Positions 17,360 through 27,994 are shown, counted from the stretch's first letter. The stretch is 64,000 nt of DNA from Trichomonas vaginalis G3 (GCF_026262505.1 NC_067206.1:19117319-19181318); one strand, 5' to 3'. A program made the numbers and translations. Notes: a model not told the origin generated them from the sequence alone.

Positions 17360-17850
17360 AGATTAAATTATTAAATTTTAATTCTTTATTTTTTAGGATT
17401 GTTAGCTTTGTAAGATTGCTTTCTCACAAGAGAAAACAAGTATAAGGTTTAAGCTGTATGTATTAAAGTTATAAATATTTGATTTTAAAAAAAATCAAGA
17501 TTTTAAACTTTAAAGGTATTAATTATGATTATCTTTCTTTAGCTTTGCATGCTGTATGCTACTTTTGGAAACTGCTCTATTGTATTAGAATGTTTTTAAA
17601 TTTTGCACCTAAAAATGCGTAATATTAAAAATTAAGGTATTAATTATGATTATCTTTCTTTAGCTTTGCATGCTGTATGCTACTTTTGGAAACTGCTCTA
17701 TTGTATTAGAATGTTTTTAAATTTTGCACCTAAAAATGCGTAATATTAAAAATTAAGGTATTAATTATGATTATCTTTCTTTAGCTTTACATGCTGTATG
17801 CTACTTTTGTCTTTGAGACATTCCATGATTTAAGTTAAGAAGCTTTAAAA
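17360..17850. repeat. MULE right TIR with three 121-bp units
   Basis: Tandem units start at 17515, 17636 and 17757 (period 121). The left repeat has two, so the repeats have become unequal by slippage or unequal exchange. Confidence 0.8.
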
Positions 17851-18559
17851 AAATGCAAAAACAAATTGAATACTTTACTGGCTGGGCAAATTTGTAGCCG
17901 CCCCAAACTATTTTTTTTCTCAGTGATTATATGATTAGTTGCTGGTTTGGTCAGTGAATCAATTGTGATAATAAAAAGATTTAACACAAATAATTAATAT
18001 GATTGAAAAAGTTTATTGTAACATGGATTTAAATAGTTTGTATATTTTTGTATATTATAGTGACATGTGTTATGAGTAGTATATATTGCGGGTTTCGTGC
18101 ACGTTTTTGTTTTCTTTAAAAACTCACAATATTTTATGAAGAAAACCCCTTAAAATAAACGATTTTATGAATTTTTGACCATTTTTTGATACCTTCATGA
18201 GTTTTTTAAAGCAACTTACACATTTGTTTGCTAAGAAATGACCATTTCTTAACATCAGTTTATTGAGAAATGACCGATTATAAGAAATGCACGTTTTTGT
18301 TGTTAAAGGAAATTGCATGATTTTATGAGTTTTTCTAAAGAAAATAACTAAACTCACACTAATTTTCTAAAGCAAAACTCATAAAATCATGTGATTTCCT
18401 TTAGAAAACTCATGACGAAAATTTGTGTTATCTATCGAGAGTTTTAGCTTAATTTGTATGAGAGAAATAATTCTATACAAAATTCTGAAGATAGTTATCA
18501 ATTTACGGACAATCAATGAATTTTAAAAAATTTTCAATGCATGATCGAACCGCTTTCTG
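17851..18559. other. A/T-rich interval with large inverted repeat
   Basis: No gene is seen. An inverted repeat with 30-bp arms (18304-18333 and 18373-18402, two mismatches) has a 39-base loop. Other direct and inverted fragments of AAATGACCATTTCTTA lie nearby. It could be a relic of another hairpin element. Confidence 0.5.
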
Positions 18560-19957
18560 ACAGTTCATTTTTCAGCAATGACTGAGTATGATATGGTCGG
18601 CGACAGGGAAAGTAAAAGCCTTAGTGCAACCCCCGATGTTCCTGCCTCATCCAGTTCCACGAACGATTCCCTGTTGATCCTTGCAACAAACTTCGTGATC
18701 CTGCTTCATATCCACCACGCAACAATATCTTTTCTCATAAGAGAATGCATTGTGGTGGAGGTCGTTCTGCTCCATTACCTCCTCCAGTAAATAACACCCT
18801 CGATTACTGGATCTATCTTCCCACTGATTGCTCATGGTTCATTTCGTTCATCAAGAATGCAGCAGACCGTGATGAGAACATTACCATATTCCAGTATAAT
18901 GAATAGTACCGACAAATGATTAACAATCGCACTCCTCCCGATTCGGTAACCTTATGTTTTGAGAAGTCCAAATGGTCCTCCCGCATGACCAAAGAGCTCT
19001 GGAGAAGAAGATGGAACGGTACTCCACAACCAGCGAAGAAAATCTTCAACCAGATCATGAAATATAATTTGGTCTGGAGAGATGATTATCATATTGATCG
19101 ATATAGTCGCATCGACAAGGTCACTGAAACTGAAAAGCAATACTTAAAAGAAGTTTACGGCGAAGAAGAACTTCAGAAGATACTCGAGTAATAGTAAACA
19201 AAAATAAACAATTAATTTTTAATTTTTTTAATTTACTTTTTTACCATTGTATTAAGTCTTGAGTTTCGTGAGGTTGTTGAGGCTGTGGTGATTCGTTTAA
19301 ATTTGGTATTGCTATTTCTTGTTGCTTACCAATGTATTCTCTCTGAGAGATATTTTTGTATTGATTTGTGTTTACCAACTCCGCCAAATATGTAAATCCA
19401 TTGATTATATATTAAAAACAATCAGTAAATGTAATATTATCTAAGCCATAAGCAAATCCATCAATGAAAATTGGTTTATCATTATCATAAAAGACAACTT
19501 TTCTCACAGTTTGGCATCCCAAAGTTGAACACATGTCACAAATTCGTAATAAAAGTTTTCCCAGTGCACTTTAATGAAACCTCTCTGATCAACCACAAAA
19601 AACAATCCCTTTGCCTCAGGATTATCCACAACTATATCCGAATAGAATTTAATAAATGACTCAATCATTACATCATATTCATCCATTTTCATTTGGAATA
19701 AAATTTTTTAAATTTCAATTATTTACATAAGGATTTTCAGGAGGTGGTGGGTATAATGGTTGTGGAAATGGTTTATAATCAGTTCTTTTTACTGGTTCTA
19801 ATTGATTTGATATGGTAATGATTCGTCTTTTACGCTAAAACTTTCTCATTTTTTATTCAATATAAAAAATTTGTAACATGTATGAAGAAGAAGAATTTTA
19901 TGAGCAACCAATGTTAACACCAGAAGAACAATACGATTGTTTTATAGATAAATGAAT
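18560..19957. mobile_element. probable Maverick/Polinton fragment
   Basis: A compact run of short frames on both strands separated by A/T-rich gaps, like the small-gene block of Maverick 1. Parts include a 91-codon plus-strand frame (18916-19191, with WRRRWNGTPQPAKKIFNQIM), a minus-strand frame around 19250-19692 with a Pro/Gln-rich tail and a Pro-rich minus-strand piece near 19730-19845. No polymerase or integrase is present and no end was found. It is a broken fossil, and assignment rests on layout only. Confidence 0.35.
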
Positions 19958-19958
19958 A

Positions 19959-20770
19959 ATGAATAATCTAAATTTAAATAAAGGTTCTTTGGAAAAAGAA
20001 GTGTTACAAAAGATTCCCAGAACTGATTCCTATTATAATGCAATTACAGCTGCATTAGGAAAGACTCTTGCAATTATTAAGGAAATTATTAAAATTTCTC
20101 AGAATGACCCATATTGCCATATGCTAATCTATATCAATAGATCGGGAACACCAACCGACTCAACATTTGAATCATTAAAGACTTTAATAAATGTTCCAAT
20201 AGTATATAAATCACATGAAGAAGCTGAAGAATATATTCATGAAGTATTATTATTTAAAGAATTGTATAACAAAGTGAAAAAAGAAAATTTACAAGATAAA
20301 ATAATTGAAAAACAAACTATGGAAATGTTTGATGCATTAAAAATAGAGGATTATTCAAAAGATTCCGCTTTCAGATGGAGGAAGAATCTTAACAAGATAA
20401 AAATAGAAGAATCTGAAAGCAGAATCTTTAAAGTGAAGCGCGCTGTTGAAGATCGGCTTCGACTTCGGGCTGAGCGTTCAATGTTTGAAGCGAGAGCTTT
20501 ATTCAGCGGCTGTCTCTCTATTGATGCAAGATGGACTCATCGCCGTAAGTCTCCAAGTTGTACAGTGACAGCATTAGATGCTATCACTGGTAAAGTAATT
20601 GTATGCGTCAAGGTAAACCACATTGGAGGAAACCGCAACTATTCTGGTTATATAGGCGCATCAAACAATATGGAGTCCTACGGCACTAAAATTATTTTGA
20701 AGCAACTTCTCAAGCATGGTATCCTGAAGAATGTAAAGGAAATCATTAAAGACAAAGATAATACAGGGGG
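19959..20770 (+). pseudogene. Mutator-like (DDE) transposase, 5' part of a fused ORF
   Basis: The frame starts MNNLNLNKGSLEKEVLQKI. Residues from about 160 on carry a DDE-type core: FSGCLSIDARWTHRRKSPS, a GKVIV turn, then NRNYSGYIGASNNMESYG and VKEIIKDKDNT. The same pattern of NY-G-S-NME-G appears in the broken minus-strand transposase at 25319-25816. The first 135 residues look different and may be a fused piece of the preceding Maverick-like fragment. A 19-bp inverted repeat (about 20356-20430) lies at that join. The gene stops where a pogo-like element entered, and its 3' part resumes at 23015. Confidence 0.6.
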
Positions 20771-20937
20771 TAAAGGTGAATCATAGTGACTCAATTTCAA
20801 TCATAGTGGCCTCGCAATTTTGAGACACATCTGAATATTTAAATACTTGCATAAAATAATTCTATAATGCCATTGATTGGTATTTAAATTTTATATTATA
20901 TATAACTCAATTTCCGAACACTTCACTTTTAAAAATA

Positions 20938-22259
20938 ATGCATAATTTTATTATTTTAATCATTTATATCAATATTTTTCCCCAAATCCTCTCAATTTCC
21001 CCGCCAAAATCATTTGCAATGAACGGCCTTAAGTATTTGGAGAGTTTGTTTAATACTGAGACTCCAGCTCAAAGGAGACTAAGGCAATTGTGGGCCCCTA
21101 TAAGCATTCCTTATAACGTAGACTTCGAAGACTTCTTGAATTTCAGCCTCGAACAAAAATTTGTCGTGGCTGCCTTTTCAAGTGGAGTTTCACTTGCCAA
21201 CATAAGGATGTATCTCCAGCTTTCAGGGGATCAAACGCTACTCAATTGCCTTAAGCTTTCTGCTTTTGGATTCAGATGGGAGCCTCATCAAAGAGGTGGA
21301 TCTCGTCCGTGCTTGTCACCATCTTATGAAAATAGGACAAAATGCCAAGTTCACTACAGTGCTCTTGATCACGACTGCGACAAAACTATTGAGGTTTTGG
21401 AATTAATTCATCTTCTCCGAAACGAAATGTTCCAACGTGCGCGCCAAAGATTGCGCGCCTGGGGAGCGGCGAAACTTGCAACTTCTATTGAATTGGATGA
21501 AATTGATTATTCTTCTCAATTCCTCAATGAGTTTTGCAACAGAATTGGAATTTATATTAAGTCTCCAACAGGTATTGAAGAAGCGCGTCGTCAATGGTGC
21601 AATATGAACAATATTCGGAATTTCTTTTCAAAATTTAAGGTTATTTTACTTAATGTTAATCCGTTTTTCTTGTTCAACATGGATGAAACAGGATTATCAA
21701 TACAGAAGCCATTCAGGATAATTACAAACAACAAGAAAATGAATCTCTCACCAAAAGCACTCCAACAAACTCAAATTACAGCTTTATGTTGTTTTAATGC
21801 AACTGGATATACGATGAATCCAATTTTTTATTTTCTCATTTGGCAAATTTACCACAGGAATTCTTGTCGCTACCTGCATTCTTCGGTTCTTCAAATTCCG
21901 GGTGGATCAATCAGCATTTATTTGAGTGCTTTGCAATTTTATTCGTTTCTTATATTCAATTGCTCAGAAATGAGAAAAAAATTCCATTTCAACAACCGTT
22001 TTTCTTACTTCTCGATGGTCACTCCTCAAGATTAGTACCTTTTGGAATAAGATTCCTTAAAATGTTTAATATTGAGGTTATCATTTTTCCAGGTCACTGT
22101 TCACACATATTACAACCGTTTGATGTACAGTTGGAATCAAAAATTAAAAATCATTATCTCAAATTTCTCACAATTTACGCCGAAAAGTACAAACTCCAGT
22201 CTGGTTCTAATGCAGCTCAAGTCCGCTACGCAAGAATTCGTGCATTCCTTGATGCTTGA
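20938..22259 (+). pseudogene. pogo/Tigger-like transposase
   Basis: This is a DDE_1-type transposase of the Tc1/mariner superfamily. The first catalytic Asp is in FLFNMDETGLSIQ (near 21679), the second in FFLLLDGHSS (near 22005), and the third-motif region is FPGHCSHILQPFDV (near 22090-22126). The N-terminal region (LYLQLSGDQ-like helices, then RRQWCNMNNIRNFF) fits a DNA-binding domain. The frame changes near 21835, so the gene is broken there. The last ATG-initiated stretch likely begins at MNGLKYLESLFN (about 21019). A related fragment on the minus strand at 27.2 kb preserves only the third motif. Confidence 0.75.
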
Positions 22260-23014
22260 GCTGAAATAAAACCGACCGACTGTTCTGACGCTTTTGCAAG
22301 TGCCGGAATAATTTCATGTGATCCAGAGAAGCTTGCAATGAAAGACTTAATCACAAGAACTCCAGAAGGCATTTACTAAAACATTCATACTTCAAGAATT
22401 TCATGCCAGCAGCTCACATCTCCAGAATTATCTACTCTCGAACCATACCAGAGAGTAGTTCAAGCATTTACCCAAACTTACATTATCTCGGAAATTTCAA
22501 TTCCGGAATCTGCATATGTTTGGTATGATGCAAATTCAACCTGAAAGATCTTGTCATCCCAAAAATCATACCAAACTGGAGTTCTGTATCATAATATAAC
22601 ATTCTTAAAAGTTATCAGTTATAAAGAATCTGTATATGTTTGGTATGATGCAAATTCAATTTGCATATGTTGGTATGATTTTTTCATTGTAATATCATCC
22701 CAAAAATCTTTTTACTCGTAACTCGTTTGATTATGAGAATATTTTGAGCATTCGTGTAAAATTCTATTTTTCGGGTAATTGAAAGACCCCCGCAATTTCC
22801 GACTTCATTTGCTTTGATCTATGAGCGTTAAAAACGCTAAATTTTTTGTTCCAAGTGTCCAACTCTTTCAAAAAATTCAAAGAACTTTCGTTTTTTGTCA
22901 AAACAATTATTGAAAAATATTATAGTTTATATATAGAATAATTTTATCAAACACATATCTCTAATTAATTGAGGCACTATGATTGAAATTGAGTACCTAT
23001 GATTCAATTTAACC
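22260..23014. other. non-coding 3' part of pogo-like element
   Basis: Decayed coding remains (for example an in-frame continuation with GIISCDPEK-like words) give way to A/T-rich sequence. A TTTGGTATGATGCAAATTCA word occurs twice (about 22516 and 22636). It ends at the right terminal repeat. Confidence 0.5.
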
Positions 23015-23242
23015 CAATTTGAAGAATTTGGCGTAGAAGACCACGAGAGATTTGATCCTGGTCATTTCGCAAAAACTTCACATGCAAAGGTTAAGACAAT
23101 GAATACTGAAACAAACACAATCGAAGATGTTTCGAGACCATTTGCATGCTTGAAAGAATCATTAATTTCTTGGCTTTTGGCTTGTATGATGCACCAGAAC
23201 GTAGATGAACGCAAGGGTTTATCATTTTGTTGGTATCTATAA
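23015..23242 (+). pseudogene. Mutator-like transposase, 3' part
   Basis: The plus strand reads FEEFGVEDHERFDPGHFAKT, then RPFACLKESLISWLLACMMH before a stop. This is the expected continuation of the gene interrupted at 20770: the DPGHFAK segment normally follows the KDKDN motif in this superfamily. It is separated from that part only by the pogo-like element. Confidence 0.6.
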
Positions 23243-23419
23243 CTTATTATTGATTGCCTAATGCATTTATTATCAAATTTATTGAATTTTTAATTTTATT
23301 ATCAGAAACAAAATAACATCTTTATTCAAGTTAACTACATAAGATTTATTATTTTACTAATGAAATTAATAGATTTAGTTTTTAATTATTATAAAAATTT
23401 ATTAGGTAAACGTCGACTC
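23243..23419. other. A/T-rich spacer
   Basis: Nothing recognisable is present; a TATATATATATA run lies near 23432 just beyond it. Confidence 0.3.
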
Positions 23420-24040
23420 ATTCCATTGATGAATATATATATATATTTGTCCCAAATAGCAATTGTCAGTTTTGTATAGCAAATCAAGGAATAACTTGTT
23501 GACAATTGATTTGTCTATTTGACAGCATCGAGAATCATTATACACATTCTATAAAACTTCTTCATTTCTGCATGGAATCAGAGTAATGTAATGGCTTGCA
23601 TTTACTATGGTTCCTAAATGAACTATAACTCCGAAAATTTTATACTTTATTGTCCTAAAATGATTTTCCCAAATTGTAATGGTTTCTGGAATTTGCATGC
23701 AATCATGAAAGAATAATCTGTTGAATGTCTTCTTCTTGATGTTTAGCTTAAATTAGTGAGAATAATCACTAATTCTTTGACAAATGAGTTATTGACTACA
23801 CGATTTCTGTCTAAAATTTGCATTATAAATTTGTGCGGATCATTACTCCAATCAATACGATTTACATCTGATTCTCCATTAAATTCCATTTCACAAAATA
23901 CATCCATTAATGGTTTTTCTAGTTGATAATTTTTGCATTTTTCGACGTAATATTTATAATTAGGGAAAATGAGAAATAATGCCAAAAAGTCCGAAAAATT
24001 AAAATCGGACAGTGAATTGGTCACAGTATAATATTGAGGT
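23420..24040 (-). pseudogene. ubiquitin-specific protease (USP) remnant
   Basis: The minus strand carries the C-terminal half of a USP catalytic domain. It has the QDAHEF-like segment region (DPHKFIMQILDRNRVVNNSF) and, in another frame, the His box YKIFGVIVHLGTIVNASHYI with the catalytic-type His near 23590, then NVYNDSRCCQI, which matches the Asp/Asn box. A TAG interrupts the frame after PCRNEEVL, and the two halves are in different frames. The Cys box is missing, its place being taken by MULE remains. This is a truncated relative of USPs such as the giant one at 35.5-41.1 kb, but with a different sequence. Confidence 0.6.
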
Positions 24041-24138
24041 ATGATTAATATCTTTGTATTTGGAATTACACAAATTAATAAAATGTTCTTTGGCGTTTCC
24101 CTCATTAATGTCAGATTTTATTTTTCGGAAAAATTGGA

Positions 24139-24640
24139 ATCATTCCCCAATTCGCAGATCCCCAAAACTTTAATATCTATGAAATATGAATTTTGCATGA
24201 AAAACAACGATCAATTCTTTATTGGACATGACCGCGATCCAAAAATTGGGATTGTGGTCATTGGTTTTGAAAAGGCCAGAAAATTAGCACAAGAAGCCAA
24301 TGAGTTTTTTATGGATGGTACATTCAAAATCTCACAGAGAGATTTTCCAAAAAGGCCAAATGTTAACGATAATGACTATTGAACCAAATTCTAAGCAATA
24401 TCTTCCGAATTTATTTATTTTTATGAAGAATAGAACAATCGAGTCATATTGACATGTATTCAAATACATTGAATCAAAAAATATCACTTTTCCAAAATTA
24501 GCAACAACTCACTTGGATTTCGAAAAAGCTTTGATTTCAGTAATAAAGAGTTCTAGCCAATGCATGTGTTGTGGGCTGCTATTCTCAGCTTTAGCAATGC
24601 ATACTAAGAAAATCTAAAAGCATTCATCCCAATTCAACAA
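24139..24640 (+). pseudogene. second-type MULE transposase remnant
   Basis: Plus-strand coding reads KYEFCMKNNDQFFIGHDRD, EANEFFMDGTFKISQ and, after a frame change, ATTHLDFEKALISVIKSS. The DGTFK and DFE-A segments are the first two Asp motifs of the plant-type MULE domain, a different family from the MULE at 15-18 kb. Stops and frame changes make it dead. The sequence after 24600 decays quickly. Confidence 0.6.
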
Positions 24641-25318
24641 AATTACAGAGGATTCTTGTGATGCTCTACTCAATTACACCTTTCTTAAACAAAGAAGAGT
24701 TTTCTGTCAGATGTTTATATGACACTTTTTATTCAGTACAAAAAACTATTCTGTCATGGTGTCGGTTTTGTAAAATAACCGTTCTATCTCATTCTATAAT
24801 ATCCACCATACAGTTTTGTGGCTTTACATAAAATTCTATGATGGGATGCTTGAACAGAAAGTTTTTCATTGATCAGATCTGCATATTTTCCAGCATTTGA
24901 TCTAACACGAACATGATTTATCATGATAAGATAGTTGAAGTTTTGGTTTGCTGGTATGTTTGAAGATTAATACCATGTTTACGTCTTCCGCCTCACTTAA
25001 AACAATGGTTATGACCAGTACGAACTATCAGATGAATACGGAGATAAAGAAACATTCATTCTTATAACGCGCCTGCAGACATTTCATTTGCAGATGAATT
25101 CTACAATTGATGCCTTATTTATCTCATAGTTCTCGACAATGAAGAAGGTTTAGACGAGATAGGTGTTGTTATTCATCTCGGAAAAGATTTATTGTCCCAA
25201 TTTACATATGAATTTCATACTTTTCAGCTTTATGTCAGATTTAAATAGAGAGTTTTTGCCAAACATCAAAAAATCAACACTAAATACTTTTGTCACGTGT
25301 CAAATGAGATTTGAGAAC
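24641..25318. other. decayed interval
   Basis: No clear gene. Short frames such as 25163-25435 have no recognisable pattern. It probably holds unrecognisable transposon remains. Confidence 0.35.
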
Positions 25319-25816
25319 TTATCTTTGACATGTCAAAATATAGTATGCAAAAAATGTCCGCCCACCGCGGTTGCGCCGCTCTACACGCCCCTTCAGGATT
25401 TTGTTCCTAACGTACGCTCCCTCACCCCTGCTTGAGAGGGGATTGTTATTGTTATCATGTACAATGCATAAAGCATCCGTTAAATCATTTCCTTTCAACC
25501 CGCGCCGACTGCATTCTGATTCCATATTAGTTGAAGTTCCTTCAAAGTCACCACCTGCACTCTTCTTTCTGACGGTGTATTGAGCAACCACTTTTACCCT
25601 ATTGTCCATGAGGAAAGTTTGACAAGCTGAAGAATTCATTCCTGTATTAGAATGTCCATCTGTGCTGATATATGTCCCTTTTTTCATTGTTTGTCTTTGT
25701 TTTAATATAAATTCATTCTGTAAATCTGAAATTCGTGGTGCCATCTTACGAATTTGACGATTATATTCAGATTCACAAGGAACATTATGTTGCTTGTTTG
25801 TGTATAAAAATATCAA
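25319..25816 (-). pseudogene. Mutator-like (DDE) transposase remnant with GC-rich insert
   Basis: The minus strand has YISTDGHSNTGMNSSACQTF and GGDFEGTSTNMESECSRRG, then ALCIVHDNNNN. This is the same superfamily pattern as the gene at 19959-20770 (SIDARW, NYSGYIGASNNMES, KDKDN). Directly after HDNNNN the frame passes through a G/C-rich stretch (about 25359-25440) with two small hairpins that breaks the similarity. Both ends of the protein are missing. Confidence 0.55.
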
Positions 25817-26022
25817 ACGCTGGAAGGCAAAAAATCAATTTCGAATACGAGCGCAAAAAATTAAACAGATTCAGGAATCATGCCTAGATTTTTGCAAAAA
25901 AAACTATGTATAAATTGAAGGAGTAATGAAAATAAACATCTTTCTTTTATTACTATCATATTTTTGAGTGTGTTTTTGAGCGCAATCGTTATTTAATGCT
26001 TTTTGAGGATTTCAAGGGTACA

Positions 26023-26038
26023 TTCCGCAATTTCAAAA
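26023..26038. repeat. 16-bp target duplication, left copy (copy 2)
   Basis: TTCCGCAATTTCAAAA, repeated exactly at 27059-27074 beyond the other end of the element. Confidence 0.85.
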
Positions 26039-27058
26039 TATATCATACCGAAATGCATCACTGCGCAAATCCAATTTTAAATTAGTGGATTTTGTGTTTA
26101 TTATTTAAAAAATATAATTGATAAAATATAATTAACATTTATAGAATAATATGGATAAGATTTGATAAAAAACAATCATAAATTTTTTGGGCGCCATATA
26201 GAGAACTATAGTCTGCAAGGTACTGATTCTATCCATGTACCTCGCAGACCATAGTTCTCAGCCAAAATGGCTGAAAATTGCTCACAATTGTTGAAATTGT
26301 GAGCAATTTTTAGCCGTTTTGGCTAAGAATTGGAGGGTGTGAGTACTATAGCATGTAATAGTATCTCACACCCTCCAATTCTTCCTATGGCGCCGAAAAA
26401 TTTTTGGTGAAATGCGACGACATTTTATCAAAATTTCTCGACGCCATATAGAGAACTATAGTCTGCAAGGTACTGATTCTATCCATGTACCTCGCAGACC
26501 ATAGTTCTCAGCCAAAATGGCTGAAAATTGCTCACAATTGTTGAAATTGTGAGCAATTTTTAGCCGTTTTGGCTAAGAATTGGAGGGTGTGAGTACTATA
26601 GCATGTAATAGTATCTCACATCCTCCAATTCTTCCTATGGCGTCGAGAAAATTTTGGTGAAATGCGACGACATTTCACCAAAAATTTTCGGCGCCATATA
26701 GAGAACTATAGTCTGCGAGGTACTGATTCTATCTATGTACCTCGCAGACCATAGTTCTCAGCCAAAATGCCTCTAAAATTTGTATACCTATAAACTCAAA
26801 CTTCAATATATTCAATTTTATTTTTATAATTAATTTAAATATATCCATATAATTCTAATGTTTTCTTTTAATTTAAAAAATAATAATAATAATAATTAAA
26901 AATAAAAATAAAAATAAACTTTTCTATAATATTTATAAAGCTGATTTGATATATAACACATTTAGCTTAACAAAATAACTTAGAAAAATTGCCGCGCAAA
27001 ATAAGAGTAATTGTCACTTGTTGTCACTTTTTCTAGTGATGCATTTCGGTACGGAACA
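26039..27058 (-). mobile_element. hairpin-array transposon, copy 2 (16-bp TSD)
   Basis: A 1,020-bp element with inverted ends TATATCATACCGAAATGCAT (left) and, read from the right, TGTTCCGTACCGAAATGCAT, both running on into CAC. The TGTT-type end carries TTGCGCGGCAATTTT about 60 bases in, like copy 1, so copy 2 lies in the opposite orientation. The inside is a 250-bp repeat of hairpins (26193-26770) with A/T-rich arms and no ORF. Flanks are a perfect 16-bp duplication. It is clearly the same family as copy 1, though its hairpins are different. Confidence 0.8.
26193..26770. repeat. 250-bp repeat of four hairpins (A-B-C-D)
   Basis: Units start at 26193, 26443 and 26693 (the last is partial). 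Each unit has hairpin A (GAGAACTATAGTCTGC and inverse), B (AGCCAAAATGGCTGAAAATT with the inverse arm ending TTAGCCGTTTTGGCT), C (AAGAATTGGAGGGTGTGAG and inverse) and D (the GGCGTCGAGAAAATTTTGG type). Copies differ at only a few bases, and some differences are compensated on the other arm, such as GGCGCC versus GGCGTC. Confidence 0.85.
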
Positions 27059-27074
27059 TTCCGCAATTTCAAAA
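27059..27074. repeat. 16-bp target duplication, right copy (copy 2)
   Basis: Second exact copy of TTCCGCAATTTCAAAA. Confidence 0.85.
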
Positions 27075-27224
27075 CTTTCTTTGAGAATTGATTTATTTAC
27101 TGCATATCATGCATCAACATAATTCTACAAATTAAATAACATACTTTTGCAATATTTGTGGTTAATAATTGAGCTTTTTGGTATATTAAGCTAAAATTTT
27201 GAAATAACGAATATTTTTTTTTAA

Positions 27225-27310
27225 ATTTACAGCGGTTAAAGAATCAAAAGGTTGTAATACGTGAGTACATTGTCCAGGAAATGTGATGATTCTTATTCCA
27301 AGTAAATGTA
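27225..27310 (-). pseudogene. pogo-like transposase fragment
   Basis: The minus strand reads RIITFPGQCTHVLQPFDSL, the third catalytic motif of DDE_1 transposases (compare FPGHCSHILQPFDV at 22.1 kb). Only this segment is recognisable. Confidence 0.6.
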
Positions 27311-27603
27311 AATATACAATTAATAATCAATTACTTTTATTAATTTTTTTAAAAAGAAGATCTTTATCAAAAAATGAAAACCAATTGTCCCAATATCGAA
27401 CAATACGCAGATGAAGTTTTTAAATTCTGTTCAAGCTTTCAGAACTGAGAATCCCAGAGCAACTTATCTCTCTTTAAGAAACATTTTGTTTTCGTTTTGT
27501 CATTATTTAAAGGAAAATAATTTGCCGGTCAGTTGATGACTATTTCGCAGTTTTACAGCGTCTTATGCAAACTGATTATTGCCCAAATGCGAAAAGTATT
27601 TTC
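27311..27603. other. spacer, no recognised gene
   Basis: Decayed A/T-rich sequence with a short frame MKTNCPNIEQYADEVFKF near 27374 that I cannot assign. Confidence 0.3.
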
Positions 27604-27994
27604 AAATGTCAAAAAATTGTTGTGAATTCAGATGTGGGAAGTGAAGTGTCACTTTTTGGTTTACATTTTTTCAAAATATGATCGTTTTTCTATGAAAATT
27701 GAAGGAAGTTCATTAGAAATTATAAGAATCATTTGAAGTATTTAGATAATAAAAATTAGTAAATTTTCAAGTTTTGAGAACACTTTTGAGATAAATGTTT
27801 ATGTAAAATATAATTTATTTAATATCATTCAATTAACATATTTTAGTAAAAAAATAAAAGGATTAAAATATGAAAATATGAAACTGAATTTTTATTTTTT
27901 TTTCATTATTATCTCAAAAGTGCTCTCAATATGAAACCAAAAGCGACACTTCACTTCCCACATATGCGTTCACAACAATCATTCTTGACATTGT
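27604..27994. mobile_element. small MITE-like inverted-repeat element
   Basis: The two sides match as an inverted repeat of about 60 bp: left ATTGTTGTGAATTCAGATGT then GGGAAGTGAAGTGTCACTTT, and right the inverse with a few changes (ATTGTTGTGAACGCATATGT). The centre is A/T-rich with no ORF. The limits are approximate because the similarity fades outward. Each arm includes GTGTCACTTTT or GTGTCGCTTTT pointing inward. Confidence 0.6.

Larger units (their letters stand above)
15351..17850 (-). mobile_element. whole-looking MULE with long TIRs
   Basis: A 2.5-kb element with one open transposase gene between long inverted repeats (15351-about 15722 and about 17360-17850). The outermost bases are TTTTTAAAGCTTCTTAAC and its inverse. 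The right repeat carries one more copy of a 121-bp unit than the left. I found no clear 9-bp target duplication. It may be active or only recently silent, because the frame has no breaks. Confidence 0.8.
20771..23014 (+). mobile_element. pogo-like element inside the Mutator-like gene
   Basis: Bounded by inverted repeats of about 37-43 bp whose core reads GAATCATAGTGACTCAATTT on the left. Each repeat holds two copies of AATCATAG. Transposase coding of the interrupted gene resumes directly on both sides. Outermost bases look like GGGTAAAGGTGAATC; the expected TA duplication could not be placed with certainty, so the ends may be off by a few bases. Confidence 0.7.

Noticed and set aside
15341-17870. 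9-bp target duplication around the MULE
   Set aside because: Flanking A/T runs allow chance matches, but no convincing duplicate was found, so none is claimed.
26193-26770. possible rRNA or tRNA cluster because of strong hairpins
   Set aside because: No conserved tRNA or rRNA sequence words were found, and the units are near-perfect palindromes.
27604-27994. possible third copy of the 16-bp-TSD family
   Set aside because: Its ends (TGTGGGAAGTGAAGTGTC) lack TACCGAAATG and the TTGCGCGGCAA box, so it is a separate MITE-like element.
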